Positions 15,110 to 23,531 of a stretch of DNA of 32,898 bases are shown piece by piece (the first letter of the stretch is position 1; each line of letters begins with the position of its first letter). This stretch comes from an uncultured Lachnospiraceae bacterium. Its GTDB lineage: Bacteria > Bacillota > Clostridia > Lachnospirales > Lachnospiraceae. The notes under the pieces were generated by a model. That model was given only the letters and a program-made list of their open reading frames with translations. It was not told where the DNA came from and did no database searches. The position numbers and the translations under genes are program-made. The stretch lies in the NCBI GenBank assembly GCA_902793335.1, contig CADBCZ010000038.1, positions 1-32,898 on the forward strand, read 5' to 3'.

Positions 15110-18031
15110 CTAATTTTTCTGTCCCGCTGCCGCAAACAGACTTCTAAGTCTTATCTTAACCGCACCCAGATTTGTAATCTCATCTATCTTAATCTGTGTG
15201 TAAATTTTTCCTTTTTCCTCAAGAATTCTTCTCACTTCATCGGTGGTTATAGCATCAACACCACATCCAAAAGATACAAGCTGAACAAGATTTAACTTAG
15301 GATCATTTGAATCTGCAACATATTCAGCCGCAGCATACATTCTCGAATGATACATCCACTGGTTAAGTACCTTGGTTCTTACCGGATGTGCCATATCAGA
15401 TACCGAATCCTCTGTGACAACGACTGCTCCAAGATCACATATCAGCTTATTAATACCGTGATTAATCTCAGGGTCAAGATGATATGGTCTTCCCGCAAGT
15501 ACAATAACCGGCTTGCTCTCTCTCTTGGCAATACGGAGATACTTTCTTCCCTCCATTCGCACAAGGCTCATATGCTTGTCATACTCTTCGTAAGCATAAT
15601 TACAAGCCATCGATACATCCGAAAACTTCATTTTTCCAAAATATTTCTCAAGTACCTTATGGAACTTCTTAGTGAAATCCTTACGTCTGTGTATGCCGAG
15701 ATATTCATATATAAACTTCACATCCCTGAGTGCTTTGACATTTGCCTCTAACACCTCTGGATAATATGCTACAACCGGACAGTTATAATGATTATCTCCA
15801 AGTCCCTCGTCAAAATTATATGATAAACATGGATAGAATATCGCATCTACATCCTGTTTGAGAAGCGACTCGATATGTCCATGCATAAGCTTAGCAGGGA
15901 AGCACACGGTATCAGACGGTATTGTGTGTTGTCCGCTAAGATAGAGACTTCTCGATGAATTAGGCGAAGTTACAACATTGAATCCTAATCTTGTAAATAA
16001 AGTGTACCAGAACGGCAGGAGCTCGTACATGTTAAGACCCATAGGAATTCCTATAGTTCCTTTAGCTCTCTCCTTCGGTATATTGGAATGTCTGTATTCC
16101 TCGAGTAAATGGAGCTTATAACTGTAGAGATCATACTGCGGTCCTTCCGCTTTCTTCTGTGTAGGCTTATCACAGCGGTTACCGCTTATGAATCTTCTTC
16201 CATTATCAAATATGTTAATTGTCAATTTACAATGATTGCTACATCCGTTACATGTAGTCATCTTAATCTCATGAGTAAAATTCTTAAGTCCCTCTGCATC
16301 GACAACAGTACTCTTACCGGTGCTGTTATTCATGGCATACAGAGCACAACCGTATGCTCCCATAATTCCTGCCATCTCAGGTCTTACTACCTCATGACCT
16401 ATCTCCTGTTCAAAAGCACGAAGAACCGCGTTGTTAAGGAAAGTTCCACCCTGAACAACTATATGTTCTCCAAGCTGGCTTGCCGAAGCCGCACGTATTA
16501 CCTTGTACAAAGCATTTTTAACTACTGAAATCGAAAGTCCCGCTGAAATATTCTCAATAGATGCACCGTCTTTCTGCGCCTGCTTAACTGATGAATTCAT
16601 AAACACAGTACAACGTGAACCAAGATCAACCGGCTTATCCGCAAAAAGGCCAAGCTTTGCAAATTCCTCAATGCCGTATCCCAGTGCACCCGCAAATGTC
16701 TGTAAAAATGAACCACAACCTGAAGAACATGCTTCATTTAAGAAAATATTATCTATTGCATTGTTTCTTATCTGGAAACACTTGATATCCTGTCCACCTA
16801 TATCAATTATGAAATCAACATCCGGCTGGAATTTCTTAGCTGCGGTAAAATGAGCCACAGTTTCAACGATACCAAAATCCACGCCAAATGCATTCATTAT
16901 CATCTCTTCGCCATATCCGGTTACCGCTGACGATTCAATGTGAATATCCGGGTATTCCTTATACAAATCTTCCATAAACTCCTTGATAAGCGGTACCGGA
17001 TTACCACCGTTTGGAAGATATCTTGAACAGAGAATGTTCGCATTTTCATCAATTACCACAGCCTTAATCGTGGTCGAACCTGCATCTATTCCCAAAAATG
17101 CATGACCGGTAAGACTGTCCACGTTCTTGATATGATCTGAATTCTTCTTATGTCTTACAATAAACTTATTGTAATCCTCTTTCGAGGTAAACAATGGCTT
17201 ACAGCTCGCATACCCGCCTGTTGCCGTATAACCGTCAATCTTCTCAATAAGCTCATCTATGTTAAATGATTTATTATCCTTTTTAAGTGCCGCACCAAGT
17301 GCAACAAAATATAATGAGTTATCAGGCGCAACACCCTTAAGTTTCAAGGTGTTGTCAAACGCCTTACGAAGCTCTGATAAGAATGTAAGCGGTCCACCAA
17401 GATAAACCACCTTACCCTCTATCTCTCTTCCCTGTGCAAGACCGGCAATTGTCTGATTGACAACTGCGTAAAATATACTTGCAGATATATCATTCTTCTG
17501 TGCACCCTGATTAAGAAGAGGCTGAACATCCGACTTGGCAAATACACCACATCGACTGGCTATAGTGTATATCTTTTCATAATTCTTAGCTATCTCATTC
17601 ATCTGACCGGCTTCCATATCAAGAAGCGTAGCCATCTGATCAATAAATGCTCCAGTACCTCCTGCACATGAACCATTCATTCTGACCTCTAATCCATCTG
17701 TAAGAAAAAGAATCTTGGCATCCTCACCACCAAGCTCTATAACCACATCAGTGCCCGGTATCATTTTGTTGACTGCAACTCTTGTGGCATACACTTCCTG
17801 CTCAAAAGGAATACCTAAAGTATCTGCAATACCCATTCCTGCCGAACCTGATATTGTAAGACATATCTCCTTTTCGCTTGGAAACTTCTCCTTAATGTCT
17901 GTAAGCATTTTCACAGTCTTTTCCGTAATCTGCGAAAAATGTCTCTGATAATCATTATAAACTATCTGATCCTTATCATCTAATACCACACATTTAAGGG
18001 TTGTTGAACCAACATCCAAACCTATTCTCAT
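15110..18031 (-). CDS. Two-domain 2-hydroxyacyl-CoA dehydratase activase-like ATPase (BadF/BcrA + DUF2229)
   Basis: A 973-residue protein with two tandem ASKHA ATPase domains of the HgdC/BadF type and a C-terminal DUF2229 region. Domain 1 (1-250) has LDVGSTTLK, then SCAGGTGAF (Cys122) and SRCGVFAKSD (Cys161). Domain 2 (310-570) has IDAGSTTIK, then EACSSGCGSF (Cys435) and GSRCTVF (Cys474). In HgdC these two cysteines per subunit bind one 4Fe-4S cluster at the dimer face, so this chain could form the dimer within itself. Further cysteines follow (CNGCSNHC at 594-601, SDTVCFPAK, FYPCLSYN). ATP use would drive electrons to a very low potential for the 445-residue partner downstream. The start has GAGGTG before ATG. 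Function beyond the family is not established. Confidence 0.9.
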   Translation of the reverse strand: MRIGLDVGSTTLKCVVLDDKDQIVYNDYQRHFSQITEKTVKMLTDIKEKFPSEKEICLTISGSAGMGIADTLGIPFEQEVYATRVAVNKMIPGTDVVIELGGEDAKILFLTDGLEVRMNGSCAGGTGAFIDQMATLLDMEAGQMNEIAKNYEKIYTIASRCGVFAKSDVQPLLNQGAQKNDISASIFYAVVNQTIAGLAQGREIEGKVVYLGGPLTFLSELRKAFDNTLKLKGVAPDNSLYFVALGAALKKDNKSFNIDELIEKIDGYTATGGYASCKPLFTSKEDYNKFIVRHKKNSDHIKNVDSLTGHAFLGIDAGSTTIKAVVIDENANILCSRYLPNGGNPVPLIKEFMEDLYKEYPDIHIESSAVTGYGEEMIMNAFGVDFGIVETVAHFTAAKKFQPDVDFIIDIGGQDIKCFQIRNNAIDNIFLNEACSSGCGSFLQTFAGALGYGIEEFAKLGLFADKPVDLGSRCTVFMNSSVKQAQKDGASIENISAGLSISVVKNALYKVIRAASASQLGEHIVVQGGTFLNNAVLRAFEQEIGHEVVRPEMAGIMGAYGCALYAMNNSTGKSTVVDAEGLKNFTHEIKMTTCNGCSNHCKLTINIFDNGRRFISGNRCDKPTQKKAEGPQYDLYSYKLHLLEEYRHSNIPKERAKGTIGIPMGLNMYELLPFWYTLFTRLGFNVVTSPNSSRSLYLSGQHTIPSDTVCFPAKLMHGHIESLLKQDVDAIFYPCLSYNFDEGLGDNHYNCPVVAYYPEVLEANVKALRDVKFIYEYLGIHRRKDFTKKFHKVLEKYFGKMKFSDVSMACNYAYEEYDKHMSLVRMEGRKYLRIAKRESKPVIVLAGRPYHLDPEINHGINKLICDLGAVVVTEDSVSDMAHPVRTKVLNQWMYHSRMYAAAEYVADSNDPKLNLVQLVSFGCGVDAITTDEVRRILEEKGKIYTQIKIDEITNLGAVKIRLRSLFAAAGQKN

Positions 18032-18096
18032 TGTGACACCTCATCCTCTATTTCGTCAATACGCATAATTCTACAAATAACTATTCAAACAGACAC

Positions 18097-18125
18097 ATTC
18101 TAACCTAAAACAAAGCTTTTAGCAA
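18097..18125 (-). promoter_or_regulatory. Promoter of the activase operon
   Basis: Minus strand: TTGCTA (18120-18125), 17-base spacer, TAGAAT (18097-18102), about 65 bases before the ATG at 18031. Confidence 0.65.
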
Positions 18126-18160
18126 GTCCAATTTATGACAATCAAAGTTCTATTCTTTAT

Positions 18161-18868
18161 CTATTTTTCATAAAAGTCCTTCGCATATAATCCCTTTTTC
18201 ACCGCAGTCATCATGCGGGCTTTCGTACCCGGTGCATGCTTTTCAATCCCATTTAGCAACTCTCTTGCATAGGTTCTTTCGGTATTATTATCATACGGGC
18301 AGGGATTTTTAACTATCGGCACTCCCTGTTTTTGCGCAAAGCTCTTAATTCTTCCTGCCGGTATATATATAAGCGGTCTTATCAGTGTAAGACAGGTATC
18401 ATCATATCTTGTCACCGGTTCAAACGAAGAAAACCTCCCTTCATATATTAGGGATAGCATCATTGTCTCTATAACATCATCCATATTGTGAGCATACGCC
18501 ATTTTATTGCAACCAAGCTCTCTGGCCTTCTCACCAAATGCTCCCTTCCGAAGTCTTGCGCATAATGAGCAACCAGCCTCATTAAGCATCTTGGAAATCT
18601 CAGTCCTTACAACATAATATTCCACGCCAAGTTTTTCACACTCTCTACCGATGCTGTCGGTATCAAATCCGTCATAACCAAGATCCACAGTTATTGCTAC
18701 AATATTAAAATGCTCAGGGTAAAAATCCTTCAGACCATTTAACGCATAAAGAAGAGTGTAAGAATCTTTTCCACCTGACATTCCAACCGCAATCTTATCA
18801 CCATCTTCTATCATTTTGTAATCCTGCACTGCTTGTCTTACATAACTGTATAACTTCTGTAATTTCAC
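18161..18868 (-). CDS. TtcA/TilS-type PP-loop ATPase, probable tRNA 2-thiolation enzyme
   Basis: A 235-residue N-type ATP pyrophosphatase with the PP-loop SGGKDS (residues 30-35), which adenylates its substrate. CSLCARLRKGAF gives the Cys-x-x-Cys typical of TtcA-like proteins, and NPCPYDNNTERTYARELL supplies another cysteine near the conserved C-terminal region. This pattern fits the cluster-dependent tRNA cytidine-32 thiolation family, but close relatives have other thiolation roles, so I leave the symbol open. The start overlaps the stop of the ArsC/Spx-like gene by four bases, so the two are translationally coupled. No terminator follows, and read-through toward the activase operon is possible. 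Confidence 0.85.
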   Translation of the reverse strand: MKLQKLYSYVRQAVQDYKMIEDGDKIAVGMSGGKDSYTLLYALNGLKDFYPEHFNIVAITVDLGYDGFDTDSIGRECEKLGVEYYVVRTEISKMLNEAGCSLCARLRKGAFGEKARELGCNKMAYAHNMDDVIETMMLSLIYEGRFSSFEPVTRYDDTCLTLIRPLIYIPAGRIKSFAQKQGVPIVKNPCPYDNNTERTYARELLNGIEKHAPGTKARMMTAVKKGLYAKDFYEK

Positions 18869-19215
18869 AATAAATTTTCCTTCCAGTCGCTCTCCTTAAA
18901 ACCGACAAGCACCTTGTCACCATCGACAACCATAGGACGTTTCACAAGCATACCGTTCTCTGATAAAAGTCTTAACTGTTCTTCTTCACTCATATCAGGC
19001 AACTTATCCTTAAGTTTCATTTCCCTGTACAACATGCCACTGGTATTAAAAAATTTTTTAAGTGGCAAACCGCTTACCTTGTTCCATTTTTTCAGTTCCT
19101 CATAAGTAGGATTGTCCTCAACTATATGACGCTCCTCGTATTTCACACCATTAGTATCAAGCCAGTCTTTTGCCTTTCTACAAGTTGAACATTTAGGGTA
19201 ACACAAAAATAACAT
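18865..19215 (-). CDS. ArsC/Spx-family thioredoxin-fold protein
   Basis: 116 residues of the COG1393 family. It begins with a beta strand and the redox motif CPKCSTCRKA: the N-terminal Cys-x-x-Cys is followed by an extra cysteine and the Arg usual in this fold. The GLPLKKFFNTSG and LVKRPMVVDGDKVLVGF segments are the family hallmarks, including the cis-proline region. The protein may be a reductase or a thiol-dependent regulator; the family name arsenate reductase should not be read as proven activity. A strong ribosome site (GGAGG) precedes the ATG. Coupling to a cysteine-dependent tRNA thiolation-type enzyme is suggestive of a sulfur-related task. It may be cotranscribed with the esterase 49 bases upstream. 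Confidence 0.88.
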   Translation of the reverse strand: MLFLCYPKCSTCRKAKDWLDTNGVKYEERHIVEDNPTYEELKKWNKVSGLPLKKFFNTSGMLYREMKLKDKLPDMSEEEQLRLLSENGMLVKRPMVVDGDKVLVGFKESDWKENLL

Positions 19216-19264
19216 ACTTATTCCTCCAAATTATAATATTTACATAAAAGTCAGTTATATCACA

Positions 19265-20029
19265 TCAAAGTGGCAACCAGTCTAAAACCTTCTTAATCTG
19301 GCTATCCCAAAAATCCCATTCGTGACCATATTCCTCCTCATCCCACGTCACTTCAATATCTTTCGACTTTAAGAAATCACGAAATGCAACACTTGCAGGC
19401 ATCAGTTCATCCTTAGTTCCGCACGCCATATAAAACTTTGGAATAGAACGTTTCTCAGATATCATCTCTTCCACAGCCACCCATGGATTTTTATCTGTCT
19501 TGGCAGCCGCTTCTTTATTGTCGAAAAGTCCATTGTTAGCTTCTTCAGAGGTATCTTCAAAAATATGCAACGCACCGGATAAGCCCGCCACATGACTGAA
19601 GGTCTCCGAATATACAATACCGTTGCGCAGTGCACCAAATCCTCCCATTGAAAGACCCGCAATAAAGGTGTCCTCTCTCTTATCGGAAAGCGGAAACATA
19701 CGTCTGGTCACCTCAACCAACTCTTCTCCTATATAAGTACCGTAATCATTCCAGGGTGTTCTGAAATTAAAGTAAAACGCATTATCCCCTGATGGCATTA
19801 CTACCGCTAAGTTCTTCTCCTCTGCCCACTTTCTGATACGGGTGTAGCTCACCCAATCTGTATAATTTCCTAACAGACCATGCAAAAGATAAAGTGTTTT
19901 GTACTTTTTCCCATTTTCATTTAAATAACAGTTATTGCCCGCATCAAATTGATCCACAGGAAGGATCACATTCACCGGAACATTTCTAAACAGTGCTTTT
20001 GATAAATAATTTACTTGTATTAATGCCAT
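19265..20029 (-). CDS. Esterase D / tributyrin-esterase-like hydrolase
   Basis: A cytoplasmic alpha/beta hydrolase of 254 residues, COG0627 family (EstA, S-formylglutathione hydrolase-like). It has YLLHGLLGNYTDW near the oxyanion region, the nucleophile elbow GLSMGGFGA, the acid in CGTKDEL and the His in YGHEWDFW, so the triad is complete. There is no signal peptide. Relatives hydrolyse short acyl esters, and in gut and rumen Clostridia often acetylated or feruloylated sugars; the substrate here is unknown. AGGAGAAG precedes the ATG. The promoter is covered by a 29-bp palindrome, so expression is probably under a dedicated repressor that is not encoded nearby. Confidence 0.92.
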   Translation of the reverse strand: MALIQVNYLSKALFRNVPVNVILPVDQFDAGNNCYLNENGKKYKTLYLLHGLLGNYTDWVSYTRIRKWAEEKNLAVVMPSGDNAFYFNFRTPWNDYGTYIGEELVEVTRRMFPLSDKREDTFIAGLSMGGFGALRNGIVYSETFSHVAGLSGALHIFEDTSEEANNGLFDNKEAAAKTDKNPWVAVEEMISEKRSIPKFYMACGTKDELMPASVAFRDFLKSKDIEVTWDEEEYGHEWDFWDSQIKKVLDWLPL

Positions 20030-20064
20030 TTGTCTTCTCCTAACTTTTTTGTTTTATATTTAAT

Positions 20065-20098
20065 GTTTAGTATAATAATTTATTATACTAAACACAAA
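20065..20098 (-). promoter_or_regulatory. 29-bp palindromic operator overlapping the esterase promoter
   Basis: GTTTAGTATAATAA and its exact complement flank a single central base (20065-20093). A promoter fits over it on the minus strand: TTGTGT, 17 bases, TATACT, with the -10 inside the palindrome. No U-tract follows, so it is not a terminator. It resembles PerR/Fur-type AT-rich boxes in composition, but the arm phase differs from both. Confidence 0.7.
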
Positions 20099-20099
20099 G

Positions 20100-20129
20100 A
20101 AAAAAGGAACCGTCAATCTGACAGTTTCC
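20100..20129 (-). terminator. Terminator of the GGDEF-EAL gene
   Basis: Minus strand GGAAACTGTC pairs with GACGGTTCC (one bulge, one G-U) over five bases and is followed by TTTTTT. Confidence 0.8.
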
Positions 20130-20160
20130 CTTTTCCTTAAAGATTCTCAATCATAATAAG

Positions 20161-21846
20161 TTATTCATCATCCTCGATATCATAACCGGCTTTCTCAAGC
20201 CTCTTTTCAAATTCCTCAACTGGCAATGGCTTATCAAAGTAGAATCCCTGTGCAATACGACATTTATTGTCTCTGAGTATCCCTAACTGTCCATATGTTT
20301 CAACACCCTCTGTAACACACTCAAGTCCCAATTCATGAGCTATTGCGACAACGTGCTTATACATCATGTCCGAATCCTTTTCTTCATCTGTCGGAAGGAA
20401 GGATTTATCAATCTTGATTACATCCCACGGTATCTCCTTGATAAGATTCAGAGACGAGTAACCCATTCCAAAATCATCAACCGCTGTGCAGATTCCCTCA
20501 TCCTTCAAACCCGTAACAACCCGTTTAAGGTCACGAAATTCTATATCGTTAATAGTCTCGGTAAGCTCTATCTCAACATACTTGTGAGGAACTCTATTAT
20601 CATCAATAATCTTCATTATACTCTCAAGAAGATTAGTATCAATAAGATGCTTTCTTGATAAGTTAACTGATATTCTTACAGGTTTCCTGTCGTCATCCAT
20701 CCATCTCCTGATGTCTTTACACACTATATCAAGCATGTAAAAATCGAGTGTACAAATGTCGGTGTTCTGTTCTAACAACGGGATAAAATCTATAGGCGGA
20801 ATAACTTCACCATTGCGTATCCAGCGACAAAGCGCCTCTGCCCCAACAATTTCTCCCGAAACAACGTCCACTTTAGGCTGATAATACGCCTTAAACTCCT
20901 GTTCTTCCAATGCTTCCGGAAACATTCGCCATATGCTGAGGATTCTCTTTCTTCGGTTCTCAGTGTCTTTATCGTAATAGACAACTCTTCCCTTACTCTC
21001 AGACTTAGCCGTCTGAACCGCAACATAGATCAGCTCAAAAAGATCACCGGCCCTTTCATAGACATAGTCATCAGGAACAATATACACACCCGCAACTGCA
21101 GATACCTTAACCCTTTTATCTTCTGTCGTACCATAAACAACCGGATACCCCTTAATAATAGCAAGGATATCATCCAATAATTCGGTTTTAAAAATCATTA
21201 TGAAATTGTCTCCGCCCAGGCGGCATACCACGCCATCTCCACCAATGATTTCCTCTATTCTGTCGTAATACTTGCGCATTACCACATCGCCTGCGTCACG
21301 TCCGATTTCCCTGTTAATTATAGAAAACTGTCTTAAATTAATCTGCACAAGCGTATTACCATGTATCATCCCTTTTTCATTGAGAGTATCAAGATGACGC
21401 ATAAAGTAATTAAAATTTCTGTATCCTACCGGATCGTAAAACATTGTCTGTTCTAATGCCTTCTGCATCCTGTTACGACTTATAAAGCTTAAGAGAGCAC
21501 GAAGCATTATGTCAATTTTTTTTAGTTCTTCGTCTGTAAAAGTATCTTCATTTGCTGCATATATCGTACCCTTAACAACAGCTTTCGCCTTAGTCACCAG
21601 GCGGCGTTTTATTATTACCTTTTCGCCTCTGCCGTTATCAAAATCAATTAAAACTTCTCCAACACCGTCATTCTCATCAACGACACTTTTGTAAAACTCC
21701 GTAACTCCCTTTGCTATGTGAAAGAGTTCACATATATCTTTCAATACAGCAACAAATCTATCACGATCAAAGTTTTCCGGATCGGTCGTCATATCTATCA
21801 TTTTCTCGAACAAATCTCTATATGCATTGAGTTTTTCTTCGTTCAT
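20161..21846 (-). CDS. GGDEF-EAL protein, probable c-di-GMP phosphodiesterase
   Basis: 561 soluble residues: an N-terminal GAF-like sensory region (about 1-135), a GGDEF domain (about 150-300) and an EAL domain (about 315-555). The cyclase signature reads RLGGDNFIMIF, with Asn in place of the catalytic-loop Glu, so cyclase activity is doubtful and the domain may only sense GTP. The EAL domain keeps its key residues: GAEALCRW, SVNLSRKHL, ELTET, VDDFGMGYSS, IKIDKSF, TEGVET and AQGFYF. It should hydrolyse c-di-GMP. I start at the ATG at 21846 behind AGGGGTGATC and drop the 13-residue upstream extension. A consensus promoter about 135 bases upstream gives a long leader in which I see no known c-di-GMP riboswitch. 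A terminator follows, so the gene is monocistronic. Confidence 0.9.
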   Translation of the reverse strand: MNEEKLNAYRDLFEKMIDMTTDPENFDRDRFVAVLKDICELFHIAKGVTEFYKSVVDENDGVGEVLIDFDNGRGEKVIIKRRLVTKAKAVVKGTIYAANEDTFTDEELKKIDIMLRALLSFISRNRMQKALEQTMFYDPVGYRNFNYFMRHLDTLNEKGMIHGNTLVQINLRQFSIINREIGRDAGDVVMRKYYDRIEEIIGGDGVVCRLGGDNFIMIFKTELLDDILAIIKGYPVVYGTTEDKRVKVSAVAGVYIVPDDYVYERAGDLFELIYVAVQTAKSESKGRVVYYDKDTENRRKRILSIWRMFPEALEEQEFKAYYQPKVDVVSGEIVGAEALCRWIRNGEVIPPIDFIPLLEQNTDICTLDFYMLDIVCKDIRRWMDDDRKPVRISVNLSRKHLIDTNLLESIMKIIDDNRVPHKYVEIELTETINDIEFRDLKRVVTGLKDEGICTAVDDFGMGYSSLNLIKEIPWDVIKIDKSFLPTDEEKDSDMMYKHVVAIAHELGLECVTEGVETYGQLGILRDNKCRIAQGFYFDKPLPVEEFEKRLEKAGYDIEDDE

Positions 21847-21986
21847 CCGATCACCCCTAACATGTATAAACAAATCACATATCACTTAAATAACAAATCA
21901 TAGATCAATACTTCTTCAATCCTCATAACAACAATTAATATTATCTCCCCAAATACCATATTACACTAACCATCAAATATGTTAAT

Positions 21987-22015
21987 ATTATACCAAATCA
22001 CGTAGATCTTTACAA
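21987..22015 (-). promoter_or_regulatory. Promoter of the GGDEF-EAL gene
   Basis: Minus strand: TTGTAA (22010-22015), 17-base spacer, TATAAT (21987-21992). Transcription would start about 135 bases before the ATG; the leader shows no GEMM-type conserved core. Confidence 0.7.
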
Positions 22016-22044
22016 GAAAAACCCATACTCGGTCAAGCACTGTT

Positions 22045-22146
22045 CTAATGATTAATCAACCATTTTTTATATTTGAATATACAAAATATTATCCATCCGG
22101 TTATAACTATAGCGAAAAAAGTCACTACTATTACGTAACCCAGCAT
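22045..22146 (-). CDS. 33-residue single-span membrane microprotein
   Basis: A short gene with a clear ribosome site: AAGGAG six bases before the ATG. The protein is one hydrophobic helix starting MLGYVIVVTFFAIVITGW and closing with the basic tail KYKKWLINH, so it should span the membrane once with the tail in the cytoplasm by the positive-inside rule. I do not recognise it. The codons carry no frameshift, and the hydrophobic-then-basic layout is that of genuine bacterial microproteins. It stands alone between the GGDEF-EAL promoter and the 181-residue gene, with TATAAT about 60-70 bases upstream but no good -35. Confidence 0.6.
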   Translation of the reverse strand: MLGYVIVVTFFAIVITGWIIFCIFKYKKWLINH

Positions 22147-22268
22147 ATTTTTCTCCTTATTGTCATCTTACCCTACCAGAAAATCCAAACATAGCATCAA
22201 TGTTATTATATTAGAATCGGACAATTACTTTTACGCAAGTTGTTTCCACAGGCAAAATGAAGAGTGGT

Positions 22269-22814
22269 CTATACATATTCTTTATATTGTATATCGCGGG
22301 TACCGTCTTCATTTATAATCACCCGTAAATCATCCACATATATATCTTTTACATTAAATATGCCATATTCGGTAACTCCATTTCTGTAAACAGTTATAAA
22401 CGATACACTAATCCCCTCCATAAGTTCCTCTCTTGTGGAGTTTTCCGATATGATTTCCGGTTTGAACCAAAAATAATCAGCAATAACTTGTCTTATTTCG
22501 GTATCAATCCTCTCCTTGTCTGACAGGATTGACTCCAATTTGCGATAGCATTTACCCGGTCTGATCTCATTTAATTCCGGCATTACCTGTATCAGCTTTT
22601 CTATTTCCCCCTCATAACCAGGTTCTGCCTGGTCTTCCCACAAAAAACTGCAGAAAGGTGTATCGAACCGGATATGTTTCTTTAAATTTTTCTTTTGTTC
22701 TTTATAATACTGTTTAGTCAAAATAATTGGTAATATAACCATTACAAATATCGTTAGCAGGCACATGAATCCTACAAAAAGATTTATAATAATTGTTTCA
22801 ATATCGTTTCCCAT
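22269..22814 (-). CDS. Membrane-anchored protein of unknown function (181 aa)
   Basis: I do not recognise this protein. Residues 9-33 are a membrane helix (IINLFVGFMCLLTIFVMVIL), followed by a basic stretch (KEQKKNLKKH) that should keep the rest in the cytoplasm. The soluble part is helical and charged (about 70-120), then rich in beta strands ending in VYRNGVTEYGIFNVKDI and a second VRVIIN-like strand pair. The ribosome site is weak (AAAGGCGGTG, about 11 bases away). The gene stands alone, with no strong promoter or terminator nearby. It is a plausible single gene but could belong to an orphan accessory set. Confidence 0.75.
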   Translation of the reverse strand: MGNDIETIIINLFVGFMCLLTIFVMVILPIILTKQYYKEQKKNLKKHIRFDTPFCSFLWEDQAEPGYEGEIEKLIQVMPELNEIRPGKCYRKLESILSDKERIDTEIRQVIADYFWFKPEIISENSTREELMEGISVSFITVYRNGVTEYGIFNVKDIYVDDLRVIINEDGTRDIQYKEYV

Positions 22815-23040
22815 TATTCTCGCAGCACCGCCTTTAACACGTTTTTCAAAGTTTTTCTATAACGTAGACATAAAAACCAGTTATTCATTAACACTGATTA
22901 TGAATAATTATATCACCAATCCTCATTTATGTGTACTTCTTAATATAAAACCTCATATTTTTTATTGCACCATATTATTAAATGTGAATCAACAAAAAAT
23001 ATCTATCATCAGCTTCCCTATATGACAGATATTAAATTCA
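22815..23040. other. AT-rich gap without a recognised feature
   Basis: Nothing convincing on either strand. A plus-strand frame is open for 86 codons (22765-23025), but it overlaps the 181-residue gene, has no ribosome site and has composition typical of random AT-rich DNA. Confidence 0.4.
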
Positions 23041-23100
23041 TTTTTATATAAAAATCCGGCATCTGCAAGTACATCATTCAACGTTCCTACAGATACCGGA
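23041..23100 (-). terminator. Terminator downstream of the ATPase/HAD remnant region
   Basis: Minus strand TCCGGTATCTGTAGG pairs with CTTGCAGATGCCGGA (15-bp stem with three wobble pairs, 16-base loop) and is followed by TTTTTATAT. It probably served the now broken HAD gene and the ATPase upstream. Confidence 0.7.
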
Positions 23101-23174
23101 ATATTAGTTGTTACCCCAAAGAGGATATCAGTCTGCTTTTAGATAAAAATATTATCACTTAACTGTTACGTTCA

Positions 23175-23250
23175 GTTCACAAAAGAATCTTAAAAATTAG
23201 AGAGGTCCGATGGGAAATAGAAGAATGTTTAAGAATTTTTCATAAAAAAA
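23175..23250 (+). pseudogene. Scrap of an IS4/IS1634-like transposase
   Basis: The plus strand reads VHKRILKIREVRWEIEECLR then IFHKKT. RWEIEECFRIMKT is a hallmark of the C-terminal part of IS4/IS1634-group DDE transposases, with the Glu of the triad. Stops lie just upstream and about 14 codons downstream, and no inverted repeats remain. Only about 26 codons are recognisable, so the match is by motif and moderate in strength. Confidence 0.5.
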
Positions 23251-23263
23251 CAATACAACATAA

Positions 23264-23498
23264 CATATCCGCTACTAATCCCCTATTATATTGATTGTCT
23301 TTATAAACAAATTCTTTCAGATTTTCTACTATGAACATCTGCCGAAATTACTACAACATCAAACAGTTCTTTAAATACAAAATTATTGATAATAGCATCT
23401 ATTCTATCAGTTTTATTATCTGTTATCATTCCAATAAGATAATTATTATGCTTATCTTTTATATAATCAAGCATCTTTTCGTCGATAGTAATATTCAT
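23264..23498 (-). pseudogene. HAD-family hydrolase fragment
   Basis: An open frame of 65 codons (23301-23498) reads like the second half of a HAD phosphatase: YLIGMITDNKTDRID, then FKELFDVVVISADVHSRKSE, where the family has motif III before KPDP. Past its stop, the other frames still show IIGD followed by LVADM, the remains of the motif IV GDSxxxDI with bases missing. The N-terminal half with the nucleophile Asp is absent. The frame begins 33 bases after the ATPase stop, and its far end abuts the transposase scrap on the other strand. It is almost certainly non-functional. Confidence 0.65.
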
Positions 23499-23531
23499 AA
23501 ATGCTTTTTATTTATATTTAAAAATCCCCCT

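Noticed and set aside
21847-21985. c-di-GMP riboswitch in the GGDEF-EAL leader
   Set aside because: None of the conserved GEMM core words or a terminator/antiterminator pair is visible.
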